Shown in pieces: positions 8,472 through 17,048 of a stretch of DNA of 64,000 nt. The DNA lies in the NCBI GenBank assembly GCA_900469615.1, contig UBYA01000011.1:124001-188000 (forward strand), read 5' to 3'. The position numbers were made by a program, and so were the translations under genes. Every line of letters starts with the position of its first letter. Positions within the stretch are counted from its first letter, which is position 1. A model generated the notes under the pieces. It was given only the letters and a program-made list of their open reading frames with translations, was not told the origin of the DNA and did no database searches. Source of the stretch: Hyphomicrobiales bacterium (GTDB lineage Bacteria; Pseudomonadota; Alphaproteobacteria; Rhizobiales; Rhizobiaceae).

Positions 8472-8500
8472 ATATAGACACAAAATATATATATTTTCAA
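8472..8500 (-). promoter_or_regulatory. Sigma70-type promoter of the leftward ABC operon with a 16-bp palindrome in its spacer
   Basis: On the minus strand TTGAAA (8500-8495), 17 bp, then CTATAT (8477-8472) match the alphaproteobacterial CTTGAC-N17-CTATAT form. The start codon at 8421 lies about 45 nt past the predicted start point. The spacer holds the perfect palindrome AAAATATATATATTTT (8482-8497), a plausible site for the operon's GntR protein. Low-complexity A/T sequence weakens the operator claim, but the promoter match is good. Confidence 0.55.
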
Positions 8501-8512
8501 TGGGGCCATCTC

Positions 8513-9496
8513 ATGAAGTTAGCGACCTTTAGAAACGGCAGCGGCGAAGAGCACATCGCACTTGTCCATGACGACGACCGCCTGTTGTTCGACCTGACGG
8601 CCGCAAGCCTTCGGGTAGGAGCCGACATCGGCACGTTTTCCTCGATGCTGTCCCTGATCGATGCGGGACAGCAGGGCCTCGAACGGGCAGCCCGGCTATT
8701 TGCGGACCGGTCGAAGGAGGAGGATCTGTCCGTGCCTCTTGAAGCGGTCGGTCTGGAAGCGCCCCTTCCCCTGCCGCGGCAGATGCGGGACGGCATGAGC
8801 TTCCCGCTTCATATTCGCCAGTCCCCGGTCGGCATGCGCCGCCTGATGGCTTCCGGCGATCCCGCTTTGCTTGCCGCGATCGATGCCGAACCGCTTGCCG
8901 AGCTTCCCGCGGTCTACCGCGAGCTGCCGATCTACTACATCACCAATCGCATGATCGTGCGCGGACCCGGCTCGACGGTGGTCTGGCCGCGCTACAGCCG
9001 GGTGATGGACTACGAGCTTGAATTCGGCATCGTCACCATGAATACGGCCGCCAACATCAAGGCCGAAAAAGCGCACGAACACATCTTTGGCTTTACGATT
9101 TTCAACGATTTTTCCGCCCGCGATCAACAGGCCAGGGAAATGCCCGGTTGGCTCGGGCCTGCGAAAGGCAAGAGTTTCGACGGCGCCAACGTCATGGGCC
9201 CGTGGATCGTCACGCCCGACGAGATCGGCGACCCCTATTCGCTCAAGGCCGAAGCACGGGTCAACGGCGAGCTTTGGTCCAGCGGCACGACGGAAGGCAT
9301 GCTGTTCAGCTTTGAGGAAATCCTTGCGCATATGTCGCAGGACGAAACCGTCTTCGCCGGCGAGTTCGTCGGATCGGGAACGATCGGCAACGGCTGCGGA
9401 CTGGAGCATGGCCGCTACCTGTCGGACGGCGACACGATCGAGCTCGAATTCGAAAAAATCGGCGTTCTGAAGAACAAGGTCGTCCGGCAGGACTGA
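8513..9496 (+). CDS. Fumarylacetoacetate hydrolase (FAH) family protein
   Basis: A 327-residue cytosolic enzyme. The catalytic half has the FAH signature: metal-binding acidic residues in YELEFGIVTM and NDFSARDQQ, then GKSFDGANVMGPWIVTPDEI, FSFEEILAHMSQDETVFAGEF and the glycine loop GSGTIGNGCG. The family cleaves C-C bonds of acylpyruvates, decarboxylates or hydrates 2-oxo acids, and lies late in aromatic-ring degradation. Start ATG 8513 follows a weak GGGG; another ATG at 8500 is out of frame. It diverges from the ABC operon and is followed 27 bp later by a cyclase-family hydrolase, so the pair likely processes the imported compound. Confidence 0.88.
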   Translation: MKLATFRNGSGEEHIALVHDDDRLLFDLTAASLRVGADIGTFSSMLSLIDAGQQGLERAARLFADRSKEEDLSVPLEAVGLEAPLPLPRQMRDGMSFPLHIRQSPVGMRRLMASGDPALLAAIDAEPLAELPAVYRELPIYYITNRMIVRGPGSTVVWPRYSRVMDYELEFGIVTMNTAANIKAEKAHEHIFGFTIFNDFSARDQQAREMPGWLGPAKGKSFDGANVMGPWIVTPDEIGDPYSLKAEARVNGELWSSGTTEGMLFSFEEILAHMSQDETVFAGEFVGSGTIGNGCGLEHGRYLSDGDTIELEFEKIGVLKNKVVRQD

Positions 9497-9523
9497 TAGC
9501 CGGCGAGGAGGAGGAAACAACCC

Positions 9524-10300
9524 ATGACACGACGCATAATCGATCTCTCGGTGCCGATTGCCAACGACATTCCGGCCGATCCGCCGATCCAGATTCCCCA
9601 TATCGAATATATCGATCACAAACAGAGCGTTCCTCAGCTGCTGCCGTTCTTTCCGGGATTGCAGGCCGAGGACCTTCCGGATGGCGAGGGCTGGGCCGTC
9701 GAGCGCATAACGCTATCGACGCATAATGGCACGCATCTCGATGCCCCCTATCATTATCACTCGACCATGGACCATGGCGTCCCTTCGCTGAGGATCGACG
9801 AAATTCCGCTGGAATGGTGCTTTCAAGCCGGCGTCAAACTCGATTTCCGCCACTTCGAGGATGGCTATCTCGTCACGGCAAAGGATGTCGAAGCCGAGCT
9901 CGATCGCATTGGCCATGTACTGCGCCCGCTCGACATCGTCGTCGTCAACACGGCCGCCGGCGCCCGCTTCGGCCAGGACAATTATGTCGCAAGCGGATGC
10001 GGCATGGGATACGAGGCCACGATGTATCTTCTGGAGCGCGGCGTAAAAGTGACCGGCACCGACGGGTGGAGCTGGGATGCGCCCTTTGTTCATACGGCAA
10101 GGAAATATGCCGCGACCAAGGATGCATCGCTGATCTGGGAAGGGCATAAGGCGGGGCGTCATCGCGGCTATTGCCATATCGAGAAGCTCCACAATCTCGA
10201 AGCGTTGCCCTCCACCGGATTCACGATCTCCTGCTTTCCCGTAAAGATCGAAAAGGCATCCGCGGGATGGACCAGAGCCGTGGCGATCATGGATGATTGA
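9524..10300 (+). CDS. Cyclase-family metal-dependent hydrolase (kynurenine formamidase/isatin hydrolase-like)
   Basis: A 258-residue protein with the family motif HxGTHxDxPxH (STHNGTHLDAPYHYH, around residues 64-78), which supplies metal ligands. It also carries the conserved TGTDGWSWDAP segment and a late HRGYCHIEKLHNLEALP stretch. Known relatives are KynB (N-formylkynurenine hydrolysis), isatin hydrolase and polyketide cyclases; all open or hydrolyse amide-like bonds. A strong GAGGAGGAGG ribosome site precedes ATG 9524. It is clearly co-transcribed with the FAH gene. Taken with the two amidohydrolases nearby, the locus is consistent with degradation of a cyclic amide or N-acyl aromatic (inference). 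Confidence 0.88.
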   Translation: MTRRIIDLSVPIANDIPADPPIQIPHIEYIDHKQSVPQLLPFFPGLQAEDLPDGEGWAVERITLSTHNGTHLDAPYHYHSTMDHGVPSLRIDEIPLEWCFQAGVKLDFRHFEDGYLVTAKDVEAELDRIGHVLRPLDIVVVNTAAGARFGQDNYVASGCGMGYEATMYLLERGVKVTGTDGWSWDAPFVHTARKYAATKDASLIWEGHKAGRHRGYCHIEKLHNLEALPSTGFTISCFPVKIEKASAGWTRAVAIMDD

Positions 10301-10411
10301 CGGAGCACGGCCCCCGAACCGCATCGGCACCCACCGTCCAAAGCGGAGCGCAAATCCATGCGCTCCGGGCCGCGGCGTCCACGCTACCCTCATTCGTTCG
10401 ATCGGCGCGGT

Positions 10412-10561
10412 CTAAACGGGGTCGCCGGCCCAGTCTTCGTGGCCGTGGCGTATGCGGACCACGAAAATGGCTCCGCTCTCTTCGATCCGGTAGACGACGA
10501 GATGAGCTTCGAACGGATGAAACCTCACTGGCGGCGAAATCTCTTCCTGCTCACGCGCCAT
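10412..10561 (-). pseudogene. ParE/RelE-type toxin fragment (decayed)
   Basis: Reading leftward from an ATG at 10561, 49 residues to TAG at 10412 read EEISPPVRFHPFEAHLVVYR then IRHGHEDW, which matches the C-terminal two thirds of ParE toxins (substrate-facing strands and the terminal RVLHGRMD-type motif). Upstream, the same family continues for about 15 residues in another frame (FAKIGYAARDMNG) before an in-frame TGA, so a frameshift has separated the N terminus, and no antitoxin is recognisable. A relic rather than a working module is the best reading. Confidence 0.5.
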
Positions 10562-10926
10562 TCATATCGCGCGCAGCGTAGCCAATTTTGGCAAAGTTAG
10601 TCAAAATCAATCGCTTTACCCCCCACGGGTCAGCGGTGGCGGATTCATTCGCCGCCACGCCCCTCGTCTCTCAGGCTTGAGACGCATGTGGCCCAACCGC
10701 TGTGGGCCATTTCCTGTGGGAAAACCCAAATCCTTGCTTCAACCGACATAGGACGGTGGGGCGACTATGGCATTAATCGCCCCGCATGCCGGCGGCGATA
10801 GCCGATCGGAGTGACCCGGCACAACCCTCGCGTAACCGGGGATCGCAAGAACGAAGGAGAACAGGCGATGGGTTTATCCCGCGACACCCTTCCGGAACAG
10901 CAACATCCAGGACCTGGAGATCTTAA
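10562..10926. other. Gene-free interval with three hairpins upstream of the ProX-like gene
   Basis: No convincing coding region. Three inverted repeats are visible: 10636-10658 (GTGGCGG/CCGCCAC), 10689-10709 (TGGCCCA/TGGGCCA, followed by TTTCC) and 10758-10783 (GGGGCGA/TCGCCCC). They could mark a small RNA with a terminator at 10689-10715 plus a structured 5' leader of the binding-protein gene. No known riboswitch core was recognised. Confidence 0.35.
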
Positions 10927-11922
10927 ATGAAGAAGCACATTGCTGCCGCCCTCTTCGCGGCAGCACTCTACACCGTCGCCGGCGGCGCTCACGCCGATTG
11001 CGGCTCGGTCTCGATCGCCGAAATGAACTGGGCATCGGCCGGCGTCGCGGCAAACGTCGACAAGATCATCCTCCAGGAAGGCTATGGCTGCTCGGTCGAA
11101 CTCGTTACGGGCGACACCTTGCCGACCTTCACCTCCATGAACGAAAAAGGCCAGCCCGACGTCGCTCCCGAGCTCTGGATCAATGCGGTGCGCACGCCGC
11201 TGGACCAGGCTGTTTCCGAAGGACGGTTGGTCATCGCAGCCGGCATCCTCTCCGAGGGCGGCCAGGACGGCTGGTGGATTCCGAAATTCCTCGCGGACGC
11301 CCATCCCGAAATCAAGACCGTCCAGCAGGCGTTGGAACACCCGGAGCTGTTTCCCTCGCCGGACGATCCGAAAAAGGGCGTCATCTACAATTGCCCGCCC
11401 GGCTGGCAATGCCAGGCATCGCTCGGCAATCTCTTCAAGGCTCTCGATGGCGAGAAGAAGGGGTTCGAAATCGTCGAGACGGGCTCCGCCGCCGCCCTTG
11501 ACGGCACGATCGCCAACGCCTTCGAGAAAAAGACCGGCTGGCTCGGCTACTACTGGTCGCCGACGGCAATCCTCGGTAAGTACCCGATGGTGCGTCTTTC
11601 CTTCGGCGTGCCGCACGACAAGGCCGAGTGGGATGCCTGTACGTCCGTCCTCGATTGCGCCAACCCCAAGGTCAATTCCTATCCCGTTTCGGAAGTCTTT
11701 ACCGTCGTCACCAAGAAATTCGCCGAAAAGGCCGGAGTGGCGATGGATTATCTGAAGAAGCGGAAGTGGTCGAACGACGTGGTGAACAGCGTGCTTGCCT
11801 GGCAGACCGACAACCAGGGCACCAATGACGACGCCGCCAGGTTTTTCCTGAAGACCCATGAGGACATCTGGACGACCTGGGTGAGCCCGGACGTTGCCGC
11901 AAAGGTGAAAGCCTCCCTTTAA
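10927..11922 (+). CDS. Glycine betaine/choline/proline-type ABC binding protein (OpuAC/ProX family), orphan
   Basis: A 331-residue periplasmic protein with a signal peptide ending AHA|DC. The OpuAC fold is shown by SIAEMNWASAGVAANVDKII at the mature start, VTGDTLPTFTSMNEKGQPDV, APELWINA and the aromatic-rich GWLGYYWSPTAILG strand that usually builds the quaternary-amine cage. Four extra cysteines (NCPPGWQC, ACTSVLDC) may form disulfides. RBS GGAG lies 9 nt before ATG 10927. There is no permease or ATPase beside it, so it must use components encoded elsewhere or act as a sensor. A strong hairpin follows the stop. Confidence 0.85.
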   Translation: MKKHIAAALFAAALYTVAGGAHADCGSVSIAEMNWASAGVAANVDKIILQEGYGCSVELVTGDTLPTFTSMNEKGQPDVAPELWINAVRTPLDQAVSEGRLVIAAGILSEGGQDGWWIPKFLADAHPEIKTVQQALEHPELFPSPDDPKKGVIYNCPPGWQCQASLGNLFKALDGEKKGFEIVETGSAAALDGTIANAFEKKTGWLGYYWSPTAILGKYPMVRLSFGVPHDKAEWDACTSVLDCANPKVNSYPVSEVFTVVTKKFAEKAGVAMDYLKKRKWSNDVVNSVLAWQTDNQGTNDDAARFFLKTHEDIWTTWVSPDVAAKVKASL

Positions 11923-11933
11923 ACTCCGAGCCG

Positions 11934-11960
11934 GGAGACGCGGCCGGCAGCCGCGTCTCC
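11934..11960 (+). terminator. Hairpin terminator after the ProX-like gene
   Basis: An 11-bp perfect stem GGAGACGCGGC/GCCGCGTCTCC with a 5-nt loop lies 12 nt past the stop codon. There is no T tract, so it may act as a barrier or need Rho. Confidence 0.5.
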
Positions 11961-12121
11961 AGCCCCATGCCGTGCCGGCGGCGCCCGCCTTGAGCACTAC
12001 AGCGAAAAAACTTGCCGCAAGGGCTGGGCAGAAAAACAAAGCACGCTATCTGACGCATATGAGCGGGGAGACATATTAGCGCGACGGAGGAGGTCGTCCG
12101 GCACGAAGGAAGAGGTTTCTC

Positions 12122-13558
12122 ATGACCAGTTCAGTTTTGAATGCCCTTGGACAACCACTTTACTATAGCGGCACGTCGACAGGCTTCTTCTCCGCCACCG
12201 GCTCGGGGCCTGTGCTCTACGGCACGGCCGGCAACGACTCCATGTGGGGCGACGCCTCCGTGAACGTGACGATGACGGGCGGCGCCGGCGACGATATCTA
12301 TTATCTCTACTCCAGCATCAACCACGCCTATGAAGCGCCGAATGGCGGCATCGATACCATCAGCACCTGGATGGACTACACGCTGCCGGCCAATTTCGAA
12401 AACCTGACCGTTACCGGCGACAACCGTCATGCCTACGGCAACGATGGCGACAACATCATCACGGGCGGCAGCGGTAGCCAGACCATCGACGGCGGCGCCG
12501 GCAACGATGTGCTGACCGGCGGCGGCGGGGCCGATACCTTCATCGTCACCAAGGGCAACGGCAGCGACCTCATCACCGACTTCGGCGACGACGACAAGAT
12601 CCGGCTCAATCAATATGGCCTGACGTCTTTCGATCAGGTCGTCAGCCATTCCACGCAGGAGGGAGCCGATGTCCGGCTCGATCTCGGCAATGGCGAAAGC
12701 CTGGTCTTCGCCAACAAGACAGTCTCCGACCTGCACGAAGACCAGTTCCAGTTGGGACTCGACAGATCGTCTCTGACGCAGACCTTTTCCGACGATTTCA
12801 ATGCGCTTTCCCTGCACGAGGGCACCCAGGGCACATGGGATGCGAAATATTCCTGGGCACCGGAGAAAGGCAGTAGCCTGAACGACGAGCTGCAATGGTA
12901 CGTCAATCCGTCCTATGCGCCGACGGCATCCGCAAACCCGTTCTCCATCTCCGACGGCGTATTGACCATTACGGCCAAACAAACCCCGGACGCCTTGAAA
13001 TCGATCGTCGAAAACCACGACTACACGTCAGGCATCCTGACCACCCATTCCAGTTTCTCGCAGACTTACGGCTATTTCGAAATGCGGGCGGAAATGCCGC
13101 ACGACCAGGGCGTCTGGCCGGCTTTCTGGCTGCTGCCGGAGGATGGCTCCTGGCCGCCGGAACTCGACGTGGTGGAGATGCGCGGCCAAAATCCCAATAC
13201 CGTCAATGTCACGGTGCATTCGAATGCCACAGGTCAGCACACGATGAACTCCATTCCCGTCGAGGTGCCGAGCACCGACGGCTTTCACAATTACGGCGTG
13301 CTCTGGGACAAGGATCAGATCGTCTGGTATTTCGACGACGTCGCCGTCGCCCATGCCGATACGCCGTCCGACATGCATGGGCCGATGTACATGCTGGTCG
13401 ATCTTGCCGTCGGCGGGCAGGCAGGCGAGCCGGCGGATGGCCTTGCGAACGGGTCGGAGATGAAGATTGACTATATCAAGGCTTACTCCCTGGACGAGCA
13501 TGCCGCCCAGCTCGCCGCTTCGGCCCAATCCGCCCATACGACGGACTGGCATATCTGA
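12122..13558 (+). CDS. exsH: Secreted RTX-repeat endo-beta-glycanase, GH16 (ExsH-like)
   Basis: A 478-residue protein with no Sec signal. The N-terminal half carries hemolysin-type calcium nonapeptides (GGAGDDIYYL, GGAGNDVLTGGGGADTF). The C-terminal half is a GH16 domain with the catalytic motif ELDVVEMRG (Glu347 nucleophile, Asp349, Glu352 acid/base) and a WYFDDVAVA strand. S. meliloti ExsH has a similar size and makeup and cleaves nascent succinoglycan after export by PrsDE; here the exporter genes lie convergently right next door. Having calcium repeats before rather than after the catalytic domain is usual for ExsH-type enzymes. Substrate is probably an acidic exopolysaccharide or mixed-linkage glucan. 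Confidence 0.85.
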   Translation: MTSSVLNALGQPLYYSGTSTGFFSATGSGPVLYGTAGNDSMWGDASVNVTMTGGAGDDIYYLYSSINHAYEAPNGGIDTISTWMDYTLPANFENLTVTGDNRHAYGNDGDNIITGGSGSQTIDGGAGNDVLTGGGGADTFIVTKGNGSDLITDFGDDDKIRLNQYGLTSFDQVVSHSTQEGADVRLDLGNGESLVFANKTVSDLHEDQFQLGLDRSSLTQTFSDDFNALSLHEGTQGTWDAKYSWAPEKGSSLNDELQWYVNPSYAPTASANPFSISDGVLTITAKQTPDALKSIVENHDYTSGILTTHSSFSQTYGYFEMRAEMPHDQGVWPAFWLLPEDGSWPPELDVVEMRGQNPNTVNVTVHSNATGQHTMNSIPVEVPSTDGFHNYGVLWDKDQIVWYFDDVAVAHADTPSDMHGPMYMLVDLAVGGQAGEPADGLANGSEMKIDYIKAYSLDEHAAQLAASAQSAHTTDWHI

Positions 13559-13665
13559 ACAGGCAAGGAATGCGCCATGGCAAAGGGCAGTCCGCGAAGC
13601 GGCCTGCTTTGGTCATGGCTGTCGCATGCCGCCGAGGACTCTTCGCGAGCGCTGGCGAAATGATC

Positions 13666-14976
13666 CTAATCCTCCTTGAATGCGCGCCTGATCTGATCGG
13701 TCATGGGCTTTGTCAGGTAGGCCAGGACGCTTCTCTCGCCCGTCTGCAGGAAGGCTTCCACAGGCATGCCGGGCAGCGGCGTCAGCTGCCCGAGCCTCTG
13801 CCATTCCTGCTTTTCCACCTTTGCCCGCACCACATAATAGCTCTGGCCGGAACGCTGGTCCGTCGCCAGATCGGCCGAGACGGTGTCGACATGCCCGTTC
13901 AGCTCGGGCGTGATCCGCTGATCGAAGGCAGGAAAGCGCAACGACACAGCCTGCCCGACGGCGATCTGGTCGATATCCTGCGGCGCCAGTTTCAACTCCG
14001 CCACGAGCGCGTCCTTGTCCGGAACGATTTGCAGGATCGGTTCGGCCGGCGAGATGACAGCACCTTCGGCGTGAACGCTCAACTGATCGACGATGCCCGC
14101 CTGTGGCGCCTTGATGTCGATGCGCTTCAGATCGTCCTCGGCCGCGATCAAACGCTCGGAAAACTGGCCGCTATCGCTTTCCGCCTGGCGCAACTGATCC
14201 GAGACCTCGGAGCTGCGATCGGCATCGACCTGCAGGACCTGCAATTCGGTTTCCGCAATCTTGCCCCTGGTCTGGGCGATGGACGAGACCAGGTTGCCGA
14301 GATCGCCGTTCAGCGAAGCGCTTTCGCGTTGCAGGGAGTAGACTTTCGTCGCCGAAATGATGCCTTGGCTAAGCAGGCCTTCAAGGCTGCCGAGTTCCTT
14401 GCCGATCAGCGCGATCTCACGCCTCTTGCCCTGCTCCTGCGCCACGAGCCCGTCGATCTCCTGCCTCAACTGTAAAATACGCTCGTGCAATTGCGACTTC
14501 TGTCCTTCGCGCGATGCCTGCCGATCGCGAAAGAGCTGCCGTTCGCCGGCCAGAATGGCGGCGACATCGGAATTTCCGGCGGACGAAAGCAAATCGTCCG
14601 GAAAGGCGATGTCCGTCTTGCCGTCACGCTCCGACGACAGGCGCGCCGTACGGGCCGAAAGTTCGTTGAGCCGCTTGCGGATGATGGAAAGATTGGCCCT
14701 GACCTGCGTGTCGTCGAGCCGGACCAGCACCTGGCCGGCGGCAACGTGATCGCCGTTCTTCACAAGGATGGCGTGGGCGATGCCGCCCTTCAGATGCTTC
14801 ACCGGTTTCACGTAGCTGTCCACCACGAGGCTGCCCGAGGCAATCACCGCCCCGGAAATCCTGGTGGCCGCCGCAAGACCGCCCATGACGCCGAACAACA
14901 GCAGAATGGCTGCCACCACCAGCAGGGACAGGCGGCGGATCGCACGTTCGGTCGATGGCCGGGTCCTCTGGATCAT
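13666..14976 (-). CDS. prsE: Type I secretion membrane-fusion protein, HlyD/PrsE family
   Basis: A 436-residue periplasmic adaptor: a single N-terminal membrane helix (about residues 17-38), a biotinyl-lipoyl half (VKPVKHLKGGIAHAI and NGDHVAAGQVLVRLDDTQV), a long coiled coil of about 180 residues, then a beta-barrel domain ending in GMPVEAFLQTGERSVLAYL, the usual HlyD C-terminal box. It would bridge PrsD to a TolC-like outer-membrane channel, whose gene is not here. Its start overlaps the end of the ATPase gene (4 bp), and it converges on the glycanase gene. Confidence 0.9.
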   Translation of the reverse strand: MIQRTRPSTERAIRRLSLLVVAAILLLFGVMGGLAAATRISGAVIASGSLVVDSYVKPVKHLKGGIAHAILVKNGDHVAAGQVLVRLDDTQVRANLSIIRKRLNELSARTARLSSERDGKTDIAFPDDLLSSAGNSDVAAILAGERQLFRDRQASREGQKSQLHERILQLRQEIDGLVAQEQGKRREIALIGKELGSLEGLLSQGIISATKVYSLQRESASLNGDLGNLVSSIAQTRGKIAETELQVLQVDADRSSEVSDQLRQAESDSGQFSERLIAAEDDLKRIDIKAPQAGIVDQLSVHAEGAVISPAEPILQIVPDKDALVAELKLAPQDIDQIAVGQAVSLRFPAFDQRITPELNGHVDTVSADLATDQRSGQSYYVVRAKVEKQEWQRLGQLTPLPGMPVEAFLQTGERSVLAYLTKPMTDQIRRAFKED

Positions 14977-16712
14977 CCGCGCGTCTCCCCGCCGGCGGCT
15001 GCGAAATGCGCCGTTCCAAGTTGCTTGGGCGACGGCCCGAGAATGTCTTTCTTCGGGCCGAACGCCTGAATTCGTCCGCCGGCGACGATCATCACCGTAT
15101 CGGCTGCCGCCAGAGCGCTCGGCCTGTGGGCGACGACGATCGCAATGCCGCCGCGATCCCGCACGCCTTCGAGAGCGACCGTCAGCGCCGCCTCGCCTTC
15201 CGCGTCAAGGTTCGAATTCGGCTCGTCCAGAACGACCATGAACGGATCGTCGTACAGCGCCCTTGCCAAGGCGATACGCTGCCTCTGGCCGGCCGAAAGG
15301 CGCGATCCGCCTTCTCCTATCCTGGTGTCGAAGCCGTCCGGAAACTTGACGATCATGTCGTAGACGCCCGCTGCCCTCGCCGCGGCGATGACCGGCTCCG
15401 TGCACATGTCCACCGCGAAGCGTGAGATATTCTCGGCGATCGAGCCGTCGAAAAGATCCACGTCCTGCGGCAGATAGCCGATATGCCGCCCGAGTTCGTC
15501 GCTATCCCATTGCGACAGCGCGGCGCGATCGAGCCTCACGGTGCCGACGGCGACCGGCCACAGGCCGGCAATCGCCCGTGCCAGAGACGATTTGCCCGAT
15601 GCGCTCGGGCCGACGACGCCGAGCACCGTGCCTGCCGGTATCTTGAACGAGACATTGCGCAGAATGAGATCGCGGCTGCCGGGCGGAGTAACGCTGATGT
15701 TCTCGACACCGAGTTCCCGCGACGGCGGCGGCAGGGCGAAGGGCTGCCGCTGCGGCGGAGCGGCATCAAGGAGTGCGGCAAGTCGCGACCAGCCCTGACG
15801 CGCGGCGATGAAGCCCTTCCACTGTCCGATCGCCAGCTCGACAGGCGCCAGCGCCCGCGTCACCAGGATAGAGCTGGCGATGATGATGCCTCCGGTCGCC
15901 TCCTGACGAATGACGAGAATTGCCCCGACGGCCAGAACGCCGGATTGAAGCATCATGCGCGCTATCCTGGCGGCTATGGTCAATGCGCCGACGACGGTGC
16001 CAGCCCGCATCTGATGCCGGAGATAATCATCGTTCATCGCTGCCCACCTTTCGGTGAGACGGCCGGCAAACCCCATGGCGACGGCGGCCTCCCAGTTGCG
16101 CCGCGCCGCCTGGGCGAAGCCGAGACGCACGGCCGAAGACCTGGCCGCCTCCAGAGCCGGTCGCCGCGACAGCATTTCGGCAAGCACGGTAATGCCGACC
16201 AGCAACAAGGCGCCGCATAGTGCCGTGAAGCCGATCCAGACATGAAACAAGAAACAGAGGAACAGATAGAAAGGCACCCAGGGCAGATCGAAAAGAGCCG
16301 TAGAGCCGCTGCCGGACAGAAAGGAGCGGATCTGCTCGAGGTCGCGGACCGATTGCAGGCCATCATCCGATGTCCGCTTTTTGGTCGGCAGGAACAAGAG
16401 CGAGCTGAAGACCTTTCTGTTCAGGCGCTCGTCAAGCGACATGCCGACGCGCACGAGCAGCATCGAGCGCAGGAGCTCCAGCACGCCTTGAAACAGAAAG
16501 AGCGTCAAGACGATGATGACGAGGCCGGATAGCGTCGGCAGGCTATGGCTCGGAATGACCCGATCATACACCTGAAGCATGAAGAAGGAGCCGGTCAAGG
16601 CGAGCACGTTGATGGCGGCGCTCGCCAGACCGATACCGACGAAGGCCTTGCGAAGCGTCGACAGCATCAGCGCGAGGAATGTCTGCGGCGGGTCTTTCGG
16701 GACGGCAAGCAC
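14973..16712 (-). CDS. prsD: Type I secretion ABC exporter ATPase, PrsD family
   Basis: About 579 residues. The N-terminal half has about five or six membrane helices (FVGIGLASAAINVLALTGSF and following). The C-terminal half is an ATPase with Walker A GPSASGKSS, signature LSAGQRQRIALARAL, Walker B FMVVLDEPNSNLD and switch VAHRP. GTG 16712 is preferred because AGGAT sits upstream and the length then fits the PrtD/PrsD family; a TTG at 16805 would add 31 residues. With PrsE it exports RTX proteins in one step across both membranes. The adjacent RTX glycanase is the natural cargo. Confidence 0.9.
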   Translation of the reverse strand: MLAVPKDPPQTFLALMLSTLRKAFVGIGLASAAINVLALTGSFFMLQVYDRVIPSHSLPTLSGLVIIVLTLFLFQGVLELLRSMLLVRVGMSLDERLNRKVFSSLLFLPTKKRTSDDGLQSVRDLEQIRSFLSGSGSTALFDLPWVPFYLFLCFLFHVWIGFTALCGALLLVGITVLAEMLSRRPALEAARSSAVRLGFAQAARRNWEAAVAMGFAGRLTERWAAMNDDYLRHQMRAGTVVGALTIAARIARMMLQSGVLAVGAILVIRQEATGGIIIASSILVTRALAPVELAIGQWKGFIAARQGWSRLAALLDAAPPQRQPFALPPPSRELGVENISVTPPGSRDLILRNVSFKIPAGTVLGVVGPSASGKSSLARAIAGLWPVAVGTVRLDRAALSQWDSDELGRHIGYLPQDVDLFDGSIAENISRFAVDMCTEPVIAAARAAGVYDMIVKFPDGFDTRIGEGGSRLSAGQRQRIALARALYDDPFMVVLDEPNSNLDAEGEAALTVALEGVRDRGGIAIVVAHRPSALAAADTVMIVAGGRIQAFGPKKDILGPSPKQLGTAHFAAAGGETRG

Positions 16713-17016
16713 CTTGCTTCGATCCTCAACATTGGCCGTCGCGTACGGCAGGGGTTTACATGACGCTCCCGGCACAGCCTCCCGCTCGGCGCCGCGAACC
16801 TGCAAAGCGATTGCCGATAGCCTTGGCCATCATCATCGCTTCGCATCTAACCTTCTGCGATCTCAAATAATTTAGAAAGTCGAAATCTGCCCGGAATGCG
16901 ATTTCGGTGAACCCAATCTTATCATTGGGCACCTTGTCCTGTTACGGGACAGCTGTGCCATGAGATGGAGCAGCCGCCTGCTTCGGCAAGATGCCCTGGC
17001 CTTTATATCGAGAGGA

Positions 17017-17037
17017 GCAGGCGGCGTTGCCGCCTGC
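17017..17037 (-). terminator. Hairpin after the siderophore-interacting protein gene
   Basis: A 9-bp stem GCAGGCGGC/GCCGCCTGC with a 3-nt loop, 12 nt beyond the minus-strand stop at 17049. On that strand it is followed by TCCTCTCG, so the T content is modest. Confidence 0.5.
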
Positions 17038-17048
17038 CTCATCCGCAT

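Noticed and set aside
10660..10860. Possible glycine or other riboswitch before the ProX-like gene
   Set aside because: CTCTCAGGC resembles part of a glycine riboswitch, but the GGAGAG start, the paired CGCCGAAGG core and the tandem layout are absent.
10765..12039. Leftward 424-codon frame over the ProX-like gene
   Set aside because: Antisense to a gene with a signal peptide and a clear family; no motif on the opposite strand.
16713..16805. TTG start adding 31 residues to PrsD
   Set aside because: No ribosome site, and the added residues are not like the family; GTG 16712 has AGGAT upstream and gives the usual length.
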